NCBI GenBank assembly: GCA_036346395.1
Contig: CM070594.1
Coordinates: 32,955,385 to 33,019,384, forward strand
From: Hsuehochloa calcarea
Lineage: Eukaryota; Streptophyta; Magnoliopsida; Poales; Poaceae
DNA length: 64,000 bases
Direction: 5' to 3'
Shown piece after piece: positions 30,979-41,615 of the stretch. Within the stretch, counting starts at the first letter, position 1; each line of letters begins with the position of its first letter. The notes beneath the pieces are model-generated. The model was not told the origin of the DNA, did no database searches, and saw nothing but the letters and a program-made list of their open reading frames with translations. The position numbers were made by a program, and so were the translations under genes.

Positions 30979-32900
30979 ATGGCGCAGCTCCAGATTGACG
31001 ACGCGACGAGCCGCCGACCCACGCCGGATGTGGGACACCGCTGTCGGGCGTGGTTCGCCGGCGCCGGCCCTCCGAGCCTGGTCCTGAGCGCCAGAGAGAG
31101 ATGGCCCTTGACGAGCAGACGCCCTCAAAGCCGGAGACCGGGCCTCGCCGCCCGGATGTTGGACCTCCCGCACGCGCCGCAGCTTTGACGCGCACTCGTC
31201 TGCGCTCGTGGACCGTTGGAGACAGGAGACTCACACCTTCCACTTCCGATGGGGAGATGACCATTACTCGAGGACGTGTCTCGCCATGTGTCTACCTCTT
31301 CGTGGTCTTCCAAGAGTGCCCTCCGAGGGCGATGACCGAAGGTCCGCTTGGTCGATGACGGTGACGATTGTCGCGAACGTGTCGGGTGTGCCACATTCTC
31401 GGCCGCGGGCAGACATGATCTCGCCCGAGCATGCGACTCGGGAGGAAGTGAGGACACATTTAGTCGCTACTGTTGTTCTTGTTCGGATGGATCTCGTTTC
31501 CTACCACGCAGGAGACCGCGTACCCGAAGCTACATCCATCCGCACGGTCTCCGCGACGCCGCCCGACGAGGTTCCACAAGACAGATTGGGGCTCTGCGGT
31601 GCTTTGCGCCACCTACCGAGGGTTGTGTGACGCTTGTCGTCGCAGAAGACGGGCGAGGAGCCGATCCTCGCGTGTGCTACGCCTCCTACGATTATGGTCG
31701 TGGGAGCACTTTCCAAGAGGGTCGACCGCATTTCCGCACCAGCGTGCACCCTTACCGTGTGACCACCGAGCTTTACGGGACGCTGCAGGACGCACCGTCG
31801 CCGACGGCCTCACGATGGGAACACGTTGGACACGCTACCCTAGGGTGGGCTAGGAGAGACCGAGGCGCCGTGATACCCGAGTTCCATAACCTTTCGAGAC
31901 TCTCCACGAGGACGAGGTCATCCGTGGCCATGGACAAGACCGCTCCTTCACGACACGGCCCCCTTCGGATTATCGCCCCAAAGGTAACTGGACGAGGCAC
32001 TCGATGACGACCGCCACTTGGTCTTCTCGCACATGGTCGAGCAAGACAACCCGCAATGGTCATGAGGCAATTCGCCTTTACCAGAGGTTCCACCGCCTTG
32101 CGGACGACCTCTCACAAAGAAAGGCTCACCGGATGTCATTATTTGATGTTATTTTGAGGGCATTTTAGTAAGATTTTCTCGACATGTAAATTCAATTGCG
32201 TGCACGAGGAGAGGCGAGGAGCGACGATCGAGGCGAATAAAGCACTCGGATGACGCTGTGGATTGACAGGCTACGACGGACGTGGTGCCGAGTTTCGCGG
32301 CCACGCCATCCAGACGCACGCCGCGCATTTGCGGTGGTACGCTCGCGCACTAGGTGCAAAGCTTCTTCGGGGGCGGCAGCGGCGTCAATGGACGCCATGC
32401 GAGACGACGTCAGATTAGCCGGTCCGGACCATCACCGGCGGCCCGCCGCGACGAGACGGTAAAACATTCTTCGTGATAATTCTCCTTCAAGAACACTTTT
32501 CGCACTTACTATCGGTTTTGTGCGGCAAAGACTACCGCTTGGAGCGTGTCCGCAACCACCACTCACCGAAGCTATAGACCGTGGAAACAACAACACAATG
32601 GATCGATCATAGCGCGATGCGCGACGATGCGCGAGGATGTAAGTTATGCGATTAGATCCATAACTTGTGGTCGCCACAATGACGCTCACGCAAAGATCGC
32701 GACGTGGCGGGTACCTTCCACCACCTCCGCCTCCGCACTCACAAGACCGCCCGCGACGCCCGCCGCACCGGAGTCGTCGAGCTACGGCCGCCGCCCCGAC
32801 CCGCCGAGCCATGTGTATGTCATCGTCAACCGGTTCTTGTCGTGAGTACCTTTCCATACACTCATTTCGGACGATTCGACATTACCCTTTATTCTTGCAA
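30979..32900 (+). pseudogene. Plant mobile domain (PMD) coding region carried by the MULE
   Basis: It starts MAQLQIDDATSRRP at 30979. Near 31208 it reads DRWRQETHTFHFRWG, the signature start of the plant mobile domain (aminotransferase-like, MAIN/MAIL1 relatives), followed in another frame by an E-T-ITLEDV-like block. Further on, 32055-32110 reads in part as VMRQF...LYQRFHRL, another PMD landmark. The rest is proline- and arginine-rich and frameshifted. PMD coding genes are known both as host genes and inside MULEs and gypsy elements; their action in transposons is not established. No single frame covers it, so I call it a pseudogene or badly resolved sequence. Confidence 0.6.
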
Positions 32901-33619
32901 AGAAGCTATGCGAGGGGACAAAGACTCTGCCGCAACCATCGCATCACGAGGGAGGCGCAGGATCGACTTCTTCGCACGGCGCTCAATCACACCTCGGGAG
33001 CGCGACGGTGGTTCGGCGACACGCACGGAGGGTACACCGCAAAGACTACGGCTCGACCGCCAGAGGGTCCTCGCCAACACAACAGCCTACTCGGTACACG
33101 GAACGCATTTAACACCAATTTTCCCGTCAGACAAAAGCAATGACTAACTCACCTCAGACGCTTCCCGCAGAAGAGCACCGATGGGTGGACGACATGCTCG
33201 GGCCTCACCGACCGCCACGATGAGATCACCCGCATTCGCCTCCCGACAGGGGCCCCTACTACGCCTTCGAGACGACGCCACTCCCTGACAGTTCACATTC
33301 CCCGAGGATCATCTACGCCGTCCAGCAGTTTACACGACCATGCGCCTAACTAATTTCATGGACGTAAAACTTGTTACATAATGCCATCATGCATCTCGCC
33401 TTTTCGATTTATGTAATGTCCATGTACGCTACGATCGTTAGATTTATGTACACAACATGTTATCTCAAATATTTAGTACTAACAACAATCAGAATTCCGA
33501 TTTAAACTTACTAAACCTTAAATACATAACGAATGTCGCCCCACGATACCTCCTCCGCCGCTACCTCGACGCGAATTTTCTTCAACCAAATTATAATTTA
33601 CCAACAAAGCTATATATAT

Positions 33620-34123
33620 GCATGATTTGGCTTCCATTCCACTCACTCTTCGCCTCTTCTCCTTCCTCCCGCCTTAAACGGATGTCTACGGCTTCATCAA
33701 ACTTTCGAGTGAACAGCAATTAGAAGCACTAAGACAAAGACTTGGATTGCCCTCGTTGCGTGGATCCGTGAATGTGTTCACCTCCCATACGCCAACGAAT
33801 CCATCCCGAGTGTTCATGAAGTGTTCGAATGTTACAGAACTTATGTCCGATCATCCCCATTGAACTTCTTTCCAAACATCATATTTTTCACTTGTATTCC
33901 CAATTATTTTTATAGAACACAACATGTCGGTTCGGCCGTGGTGATGAAGAAGGCGACGCTCGAGGCATTGCAATGCAAATTGCGCCTTGCAAGAGGACAC
34001 ACATCGTGTGGTCGATTAAATCAAGTGCCTCGACCATCGGATGAACCGACGGAAAATAAAGATAATGTTCTTAAAGGATGGATGAAAGGATGGGAAGGGT
34101 TGAGAAATCGCTACGTAAATTAG
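33620..34123 (+). other. Possible additional MULE exons, unrecognised
   Basis: One frame gives SEQQLEALRQRLGLPSLRGS with about 35 further codons, and another ends GWMKGWEGLRNRYVN before a stop at 34123. The composition is more codon-like than the flanks, but I recognise no domain. They could belong to a gene between the PMD region and the minisatellite. Confidence 0.3.
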
Positions 34124-34571
34124 TTAACATGGCCGCTTGGTAATTTTTCTTCTATTATTTCTTGTTCTTGCTAAGTAGAAGTTCGCTTTAATAAGATTGT
34201 AATATCCACTATTTATCTATGCATCCCCGCACTACGTGATGTATGCCTTTGCGGTGTTGTGGTACTAGTTTGTATCAAGTATGCATCTATCTAATTCGCT
34301 AGGACACTTTATGTGTGATCTAATTTGCGGTATTCGATTATCGCTCCGCTGAAAATCAACTCATGCGGTGTGAGTACCGCCCAAACATGGCGGTAAGGAC
34401 CACGCTTGTAGAAAATCAGCTAAGTCCCAAAAGAGTGCTCTTTGTAAAAAACGCTCCGCGGGATTTTGGAAGTTCACGAGAGGTACTTCCGCACTTATAT
34501 CGTCGGAACTACCGATCATCCTAACAAAGAAGCAAAGAAGCGATGGCTTTCAAAACAACTTCAATTGCAAA

Positions 34572-35010
34572 ACAAATTTACCAAATTTTTGGACCGAATG
34601 ATAAAGACTCTGCAGAGCAAGACGTGATAACTCATCTGCGCCGCCACTTTTCGCATCGAATGATAAAGACTCGCCGCCAATTTTTCAGATCGAAATGACA
34701 AAGACTCGCAGAGTAAGACGTGATAACTCATCGCTCGCCAATTTTTCAGACCGAAATGACAAAGATCTGCAATATAGACGTGATAACTCACCGCCGCCAC
34801 TTTTCGATCGAATGACAAAGACTCGCCGCCATTTTTCAGATCGAAATGACAAGACTCGCAGAGTAAGACGTGATAACTCACCGCCTCGCCAAACTTTTCA
34901 GATCAAATGATAAAGACTGCAATCATAGACGTGATAACTCACCGCCTCGCCAAATTTTTCGCATCAAATGACAAAGATCTGCAGAGCAAGACGTGATAAC
35001 TCATCGCAAC
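34572..35010. repeat. Minisatellite inside the MULE
   Basis: At least six degenerate units contain AAGACGTGATAACTCA and GACAAAGACTCGCAGAG with spacers resembling CCGCCACTTTTCAGATCG. Part of the unit resembles the array at 3.03-3.31 kb. It lies 120 bp upstream of a TATA box. Confidence 0.85.
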
Positions 35011-35132
35011 AACCAGACAACACTCGCCTCCAGAGCTTTTCCTACCAAAAATAAAGCACTTAAAAAGGGGCCATGACTACTCGCAGAAAGATTAGACAAC
35101 ACTCGCCAACCACGCCATGCCAACCCTCCGCT

Positions 35133-35140
35133 TATAAAAG
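35133..35140 (+). promoter_or_regulatory. TATA box of the MULE third gene
   Basis: TATAAAAG stands 71 bp upstream of the ATG at 35211, downstream of the minisatellite. Confidence 0.5.
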
Positions 35141-35210
35141 GTGGTGCAAGTCATCTACGAGAAAACCACACAACCAAACCAAACACTACACCGAGCTTGC
35201 TTCACCACGG

Positions 35211-35945
35211 ATGGACAACCTCAAGAAGCAATGGGACGAGATCCGTGATCTAGCAAGGGCTTCAACGCACGGGCCGAACAAGCTAGGGTCGCCGAGGCCC
35301 GGTCCCAAGAAGAGCACTTGCCAGATGGCGCTCTCCGCAATGAAACCCGCGTACAAAGAACCCCCGCCGTAACGCTCCAAACGAGCCTTCGCCGCAACAC
35401 CCGCCAGAGGGGGAGACGCCGCCATCCGCTGGTGCAGGACACATGCAAGTTCTTCAAATCCAAGCACCACCGGCCTCTCAGATGCGCATCGGGATGTCCT
35501 AACTACTCCTCCGACTATCCCGACCGCCGCTGGGATACGAGCAACTATCGGCTAAATGCAGAAGGAGTACTAATAAGAATATATCGCACCAATTCTCTTT
35601 TCGTAGTATGCACTAACAATCTCTCCGTCTACCGCAGCCCCGGAGCCGCTATGTGGCTTCCGCAAGTGGATCGACCTAGAGATCCACCCACACGATGGCG
35701 GCACCGACTTCGAGGAGTGGAATGCGAAAGGGGACGCGAGATCCGGAGGAGGATCGCTTGATCAAGAGCACAACGAGCGATCCGTCGGGAGACTCGCCCA
35801 TCTCGAGGCGCAGCAGCGCAGGAGCGCGAGGCACGCGAGAGGAGCGCGAGAAAAGCGGAAATGGCGCCGAGGCCGAGCGGCAGCGAGGACTACAATGCCG
35901 AGCTCGCAAGAAAGGGCAAATGGCCCCGGCCCACGCAGAGGTCGG
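35211..35945 (+). pseudogene. GRF-zinc-finger-like gene of the MULE, frameshifted
   Basis: It begins MDNLKKQWDEIRDLARA, a helical start also found at 3.44-3.48 kb. Downstream, CPNYSSDYPDRRWD (about 35494-35535) and, in another frame after a possible short intron, CGFRKWIDLEI (about 35650-35685) resemble the second half of a GRF-type zinc finger (Cp...CGfFxWiD). An Arg/Glu-rich, probably coiled-coil tail with HLEAQQRRSAR follows. GRF fingers bind single-stranded nucleic acid in other proteins; a role in transposition is only a guess. The first cysteine pair is not clear, so the domain call is tentative. Confidence 0.45.
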
Positions 35946-35980
35946 GCTAGTCCGTAGTAGACCCTCCTATTCGCCATGTT

Positions 35981-36334
35981 TTAGCTATCCCCAAAGGCAT
36001 GCGATTTACATGGTCCTAAGCTCGGTCGCGAAGTTACCGTAGTAGTAGCGCCCATGGTAAAGTAATTAGCCGAACCATCATGCCATGTGACCACATGTAA
36101 CGCGGCTTCGTCCGCACGGGCCGCAATGTAGTTCGGTTCGTGGCTCGCCGAGCCATCAAAGTATAGCCATTCACATCGGCCTCGATTCTCGCTATGTTTT
36201 AGGGTTTCTCCGAATCGCAACGCTCTAAGCCCTTTCGCTAAATTATTTTTCAGACTGCTTTTTCCGCATTTACTTTCACGTAAGAAATGTGATGGAGAAC
36301 CATACTTCCCACATTTCAAGCCACATGAATTCAT
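35981..36334 (-). other. Unrecognised 117-residue minus-strand frame in the MULE 3' end
   Basis: The frame has two CGK motifs (KCGKYGSPSHF and KCGKSS) and an aromatic block CEWLYFDGSASHEPNY. I do not recognise it. It opposes the other MULE genes and may be a chance frame or a fragment of captured sequence. Confidence 0.25.
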
Positions 36335-36836
36335 GAAACCCTAATTTCAAACGCCTCGCCCTAATTTTGAGACCTAAACCTCGAATTTGTCGAGACAATT
36401 TGAGCATATAAAATTTTGTAAAATTTACACAATCAAGTCCACTGTAGGAGTATGAAAAAAATCGTAATGTTTGGACCTCATTTGCTATATTATAAAATTC
36501 CTACAAACATTAAACTTTAAAGAATTTTGCGTAAAAAAGAATACATAAAATTTCAAAAATTACACAAGCATAAATACTATGCCAGAGGCTCCACAAAAAT
36601 TTCATAATTGTTTGAGCTTATTTTGTATATTTTAAAAATCGCCTAACATATATTATTAATAACTTTTTAAAAAAATTCAAAAATAAAAATATCAGACGTG
36701 GGGCAAGACTTGGTGTCGCCCACGCAGCTAGGCCGCCGGCAAGACTAAGGTGTCGCTCGGGGGACAGAAGACCTTGGTGCCGCCGTCCCAACTAAGAAGA
36801 CTTGGTTGCCGCTTCCTTGACGGCAAAGACCGCTAC

Positions 36837-36883
36837 AGGAGGTTATTTTGGAATTTTGAACTTATGAGGTTATTTTGGAATTT
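36837..36883 (-). repeat. Right terminal inverted repeat of the large MULE
   Basis: AGGAGGTTATTTTGGAATTT onward mirrors 26941-26989. The internal motif GGTTATTTTGGAATTT occurs twice within it (36841 and 36868). Confidence 0.75.
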
Positions 36884-36920
36884 CTATCAAGAACGGCGCT
36901 AATTTAGTCCAGAATTCCAA

Positions 36921-36923
<3 letters not shown>

Positions 36924-36954
<31 letters not shown>
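36924..36954. repeat. (CT)n microsatellite
   Basis: This is a pure TCTCTC run of about 31 bases just outside the right end of the MULE. Confidence 0.98.
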
Positions 36955-36957
<3 letters not shown>

Positions 36958-37091
36958 TTAGGTTTCCTGCCAGAACCCTCCCAACTACCGTTTCGTTATT
37001 CTACTCCGGTGTGGACCTATGGACTGCAGGGCGCAGTGGCGCACTTTCTCTGTCGGCATCTCATGGCTCTGTTTGCAATTATTATCACCTA

Positions 37092-37200
37092 TTGCCTTGC
37101 CGTACGGCCTAATTAGTGAGTGGGTTTCCAACGGAATTGTATGGCAATTAACGCTAATGAGTCGTACGTACTCTTGCCTGTAGTCTCTACTCCATGCATT
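37092..37200 (+). repeat. Left copy of a ~110-bp direct repeat flanking the chimeric MULE
   Basis: TTGCCTTGCCGTACGGCC, GTGGGTTTCCAA, CAATTAACGCTAA and CGTACGTACTC recur in the same order and orientation at 41488-41615, with small indels. Confidence 0.7.
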
Positions 37201-37514
37201 ATTGCAACATGCATCCGTTAACGTCAGTTGTATCTGGCCTGAACAGCTTGTCAGGTTGCTCCAGCTTGGCCAAAATCCAATTAGTTGTCTATATTAATAG
37301 GAATTACCTGAGTTATTTTATGGTTGCTATGTTGTACTACGCTGACAAAAGCTCCTCTGAGAAACATAACGCGCGCAATGCTACAGGGAGCCTTACTTGC
37401 ACGGGTGGAATTGATCTGATTGGGATTTGCAATTTTACATTCGAAGAGAAAAATGCTCCGCGTAAGCCGCCTTGGTAAATCTCTCACATCGCATGGGTTG
37501 GTCTCGAAATTTGG

Positions 37515-37516
<2 letters not shown>

Positions 37517-37567
<51 letters not shown>
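37517..37567. repeat. (AT)n microsatellite
   Basis: This is a pure AT dinucleotide run of about 51 bases. Confidence 0.98.
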
Positions 37568-37570
<3 letters not shown>

Positions 37571-37576
37571 CCTTTA

Positions 37577-37833
37577 GATCACCGAAATTTTAAAATAATC
37601 CTCATAGCGTTAAAATTCCAAATTTGACCCCTTCCCCACACGTGCTGCCTTGCGGGACAACAGTAGCTCAAAATTTCAAAATAGTCCTCATAGCGTCAAA
37701 ATTCCCAATTTGACCCCTTCTCACACGCGTCGCTTATGACTACAGCAGCCTTGAAATTTCAAAATAGTCCTCATAGCGCCAAAATTTCAATTTGACCCTT
37801 TCCCACACGCACGCCGTGTGGGACGACAATAGT
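37577..37833 (+). repeat. Three ~85-bp tandem repeats at the left end of the chimeric MULE
   Basis: Each unit carries AAATTTCAAAATAGTCCTCATAGCG, AAAATTCCAATTTGACCCC and a CACACG block. The AAAATTYCAAAATA core resembles MULE terminal sequence at 26.97 kb. Repeated termini are common in MULEs. Confidence 0.8.
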
Positions 37834-38097
37834 GAGTCGCCGCCATCCCGGAAGGCAAGAATTTGTTATCGCTGCAGGCGGGCAAGCAGAGCTCAACCGC
37901 TGCCGCCCCGCACGACAATGCAAGAACCCATCGCCTTTCGGATTTCGGCAAAGAAGCGCTACGCAGCAGGCCCAACCACTCTGGCTGCGCGCGACGCTGC
38001 GTTCCCACGCGACGCGAAGCCGGGTCGGCTTCAAAGAGAAGCAGGAGACGCGCGCAAGACGCGTAAGAGCACCTACCCACCGGCCGCCTCGTGAGGT

Positions 38098-38823
38098 TAT
38101 ATAAGAGATGAAACAGAGGAAGAGAAAAGGAGATGAAGAGAAGGGAGAAACCAACCAGAAAAAAAGTTGAAGTTCGCTCAATTACGGAAGTTATGCATCG
38201 TCTTTTGAGCATCAAGAAAAGGTAAGTGTCATTCGGCCCCCACTATAGTTTTAGCAATGTGATTAGGCTATAATTAGATGAATTGTAGTTTCTTATTGTT
38301 GCAATAGAGTGGTTATAGGTGTATTTTAACTTATTGTTCGGACATCAAATTGGAAGACTTAGTGTGATTAGCACGTAATTAGAAGATTTAGTAATTAGCA
38401 ATGTGATTAGTCGGTAATTAGTTGGCTTAGCAGACTTATTATTGTTAGTATTTGTAAAATTTAACTCGTTGATTTGCATAGTGTCACGAACTTGACCGTA
38501 AAATATAAAAATATTTAGAGGTCGTTCAACGAATTACAAATAGAATTGAAATAGAGTCGCTGACGGTCGGGTCCCATGGAGCGCGTGGTCTATGGACTCT
38601 TGATCGGACATGTTGACCTTCGGTGCATGCAGTATTCAGCAAACCGTGAGAATGACAAAGGGCCCCCTGTCAGTAAGTTTTTAATTCGGAAATTAAATGA
38701 AAAAGAATAGTATGCAGTATACCATGCATGTCATTGGTATATGGATTTGGATAACCCACAAATAATTGGATGGTCCGAGCATTGCATATAAGTGGTTTCA
38801 TACACACCTGTTTTAGGTACTTC
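38098..38823 (+). promoter_or_regulatory. TATA box, leader and 5' UTR intron of the left transposase half
   Basis: TATATAAG at 38098-38105; donor AAG|GTAAGT (38221/38222); acceptor TTTTAG|GTAC (38816/38817); the ATG follows at 38824. It is collinear with 27.28-28.19 kb. Confidence 0.65.
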
Positions 38824-39906
38824 ATGGCGGAGATCCAAGATCTGTTCGTGTTCCACGGGACGCTCAGACGCGACAGATCGCTGGTGCGGACTGCCAAATT
38901 GTGATCGACCGTGATCCGGACGCCTGCTCTGAAGGATATGAGCCTCTCGGAGCTAAGGTAGTGCGTGTGTTCCGCGTTCGATCACGCTACTGGAAGAAAG
39001 AAGCTGCGCATCGAGGCGTTGTATGCCTCGGTGGTGAGTGGTGTAGGTGAGCCTGTTTGTCAACTTATGAAGGTGACATGTGACGCTTCATGGGCCAATT
39101 ACATGGGGGTTATTTGCAACCCCGCTGGTGCGATATATGCACGACCGATGGTCTACGTTCAGTTAGTGGAGAGGACGGGGACATCCGTCGTGGGTGGTTC
39201 TGGTGAAGCTGCTAGTGAGGAGGAGGTTGCGTTGGTCTCCGATGTTGGGGGAGACACGGGAGAGGAAGGCCTGAGGAGGCGTGCCGACAATTTTGAGCCC
39301 AACGAAGGAGTGGAGAGATGGTGGGCAGTCTGTATTGATTACCACGAGTACCTGACCGACCAGGTGCATGAGGTGGAAAGCGGGGAGGAGGAGGTGGAAA
39401 CAACCACTTCCAAAGACGACGAAGACGAAGAACCTGCTACGGGAGGTGCAGTTGGTGGTGTTGTCACCACCGATATTTCTTACGTCCCCTCACAATTGAA
39501 CAACGTTGCAACGACATCGCTGGTTCTGCCACATCTAGAGGGCCCTGAGTGGGGGTTCAATGAGAACACCCTGCTCCTAGGGCAGCGCTTCCCTGACAAG
39601 AGCGCCGTCCGGTATGCTATTGCTAGATACGCCGTTAACATTGGTCGGACGTATTGGGTGCGGAGGTCCAACCCCGACACCTACATCGTTAGGTGTGTTA
39701 ATGAGTCCTGTGCTGGCAAGGTCCGTGCACAGCGGTTCACGGGCGCGGCCATGGGCTTTCGGATAATGGTGCTGAAGGACCACACATGCGAGCTAGCTGA
39801 GCCACTTCATAGGCACCGCAACATGACGTCCTTGTATGACGTCCGTGCTACCGTCTTCAAGTCGGGCTGCGCTTGCCCGCTTGTAAAGGCCCCGACATCG
39901 TCATGA
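38824..39906 (+). pseudogene. MULE transposase N-terminal half (plus strand)
   Basis: It starts MAEIQDLFVFHG. One early stop or frameshift (before 38965) precedes an uninterrupted 313-codon frame. That frame holds the LMKVTCDASWANYMG segment, an acidic linker, and a MuDR-type DNA-binding region with YAIARYAVNIGRTYWV, CVNESCAGKVRA and VLKDHTCE, whose cysteine/histidine spacing fits a WRKY/GCM-like zinc fold. The coding sequence is cut near 39855 by the fused minus-strand copy, so the catalytic DDE domain and SWIM finger are missing. If translated it could bind termini without cutting, as a repressor; this is inference. It is much less damaged than its relative at 28.2 kb. Confidence 0.75.
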
Positions 39907-40259
39907 TTTTCTGGTGCCCTTCGTAAGAAATCAACATACACCATCAACCTCCTGTAAATGGTTGCCTCGCGCTAGGAGGCAATCTGCATGTACTGGCTCC
40001 ATGCTAAGCTTCCAGTCACCTTGACGAGCTCCCACACGGCATTCGTGTAGATGATCCCCTCGATCACAAGTTTCTTAGTCTTTGCCTCCGTGACGAACTC
40101 CCTCCAGATGCCACTTCGAAGCTCGTGGATATTCATCGTGTCGAGCCCCTTCTCCCGGACCACCTTGTACTAGCATCTCGACAGGTACAACCCATTAGGT
40201 CTGGCCCGTACGAGACCATTGTCATAAAACACTATCAAGTCTTGCATGTTCAAAGTTAC
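39860..40259 (-). pseudogene. MULE transposase N-terminal fragment (minus strand)
   Basis: The minus-strand ATG at 40247 starts MQDLIVFYDNGLVRARPNG. A stop interrupts it near 40170, then it continues VREKGLDTMNIHELRS and VWELVKVTGSLAWSQYM (40163-39972). After another stop it reads on to about 39860, with IYRRLMVYVDF matching IYARPMVYVQL of the plus-strand copy. It is a diverged member of the same MULE group. Confidence 0.6.
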
Positions 40260-40938
40260 CTAAAGCCACATCAACCTCAACTGCGGTACACAATGTAACA
40301 AATAATGACGACAAATTGCGTGCAAGTAATCGATTACACATGTGTAATTAAATATGATTACTAAATTAATTATCAGCAATATGATTACTCCTCCGAAAAT
40401 TAATTATGAACCACATGTTCGTTGCCACTTAATTGCTCACGACTATCTATTTTGCACTAAATTACTTATGCCTAATTGCTAGTAAACTGATTACGACTGA
40501 TTAATTACAACTAAATAAATTACGAGTATTTAATTTCCACTAACTTAATATGTCGGACTGATAACAATTGAACTAAGTACGACTAATTATTTACCACTAA
40601 ACTAATTAATTACGACTAAACTAACTGATTACGACTAATAGATTAGCATTGAATTAACTAATTGCGACAAATTAATTAGAACTCAACTAACTAATTTCGA
40701 CTGATTAATTCCCACTAAATAAATTACGAGTGGTTCATTTTCACTAATTTAATATGCCATACTGCTAACCACTAAACTAATTATGACTAATTGGTTAGCA
40801 CTGAACTAATTAATTACAACTAAACTAACTAATTATGACTAATTAATTAGCACTAAACTATTTAATTATGCCCACTAAATGAAGATTGATTAATTACAAC
40901 AATGGTAATAACTACAAATGCATCTGATAAATAATTAC
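40260..40938 (-). other. AT-rich 5' UTR intron of the minus-strand MULE copy
   Basis: On the minus strand the donor is GGGCAG|GTAATT and the acceptor GGCTTTAG|GTAAC. The interior is a mosaic of short motifs such as ACTAATTA, TTACGACTAA and AACTAACT repeated many times, which looks like slippage-driven expansion. Confidence 0.5.
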
Positions 40939-41487
40939 CTGCCCTTCGGGGGAAGCTATCAGAAAAAAGCCGAACCACGAGCGACGAGAAGCAATCAAAT
41001 TATGAATCTCCAAAAAAATTAATTATGTTTCATTCTATGAGTTCTCGACGACGAGTGCGAGAACGAGAATCGAGAACGAGAATCGAAACACAATTGAGAT
41101 GAACGATTACGAGAGCTCGGTAGTTATAGCCGAGCCAAGACGAAGCCATTGCGTTGGCGCTGGGGATTTCAGATGCGTTATCTATGCGCAGCACTGTGGG
41201 CAAGGGGAAATAGCCGCGACGGGGCGAAAGATGTGCCGAGGAGGGAGGATAGGTGGTGAGAAAGGTGGCTATTGCACGATGGCTGTGCGACGGGGTGATA
41301 TTTTTGTAAAAAAGAATTCGACGACGGCCATACTTGTAAATACTATCCGAATTTGCGCCAGCCAAAAATTTCGCAATTGATTGGTAGGTACCTCGTAGTC
41401 TTGTACTGTTGTACAGTATGAAATGTCAACGTCTATGGTACGTGCTGTTTTTCATGTGAACCCAGCGAGTTTTCTACTTAGATTCGA

Positions 41488-41615
41488 GCCTTGCCGTACG
41501 GCCTTAACCCAGTTAATGGGTGGGTTTCCAAGGGCATTGTATTGCAGGCCAATTAACGCTAAACGAATCGTCCGTACGTACGTACTCTTCGCCTCTCTAC
41601 TCTCCACGCATCATC
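41488..41615 (+). repeat. Right copy of the ~110-bp direct repeat
   Basis: It matches 37092-37200 with small indels. The copies lie outside the two ends of the chimeric MULE. Confidence 0.7.

Larger units (their letters stand above)
26941..36883 (+). mobile_element. Large Mutator-like element with three coding regions
   Basis: Inverted terminal repeats bound a 9.9-kb unit: 26941-26989 and 36837-36883 share AGGAGGYTATTTTGGAATTT then TGARCTTATGA. Between them, in plus orientation, are a 5' leader with intron, a Mutator-type transposase (28.19-30.72 kb), a PMD-type coding region (30.98-32.9 kb), possible extra exons (33.6-34.1 kb), a minisatellite, and a GRF-zinc-finger-like gene (35.2-35.95 kb). 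All coding regions are frameshifted. I found no clear 9-bp target duplication (ATGCAATGT left, CTATCAAGA right), so the outer borders may be off by several bases or the ends rearranged. Confidence 0.7.
37577..41370. mobile_element. Chimeric MULE: two transposase 5' halves joined tail to tail
   Basis: From the left, a terminal repeat array, TATA box (38098), leader exon, intron (38222-38816) and N-terminal transposase coding run on the plus strand to about 39855. From the right, a leader, intron (40938-40260) and N-terminal transposase coding run on the minus strand to about 39860. Both halves have the same gene structure but are clearly diverged from each other, so this is not a simple inverted duplication. 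The right border near 41370 is approximate. No catalytic domain is present. Confidence 0.55.

Noticed and set aside
31348..32007. 219-codon plus-strand frame
   Set aside because: It is one of several shifting frames across the PMD region; only short parts read as PMD, so it is not a separate gene.
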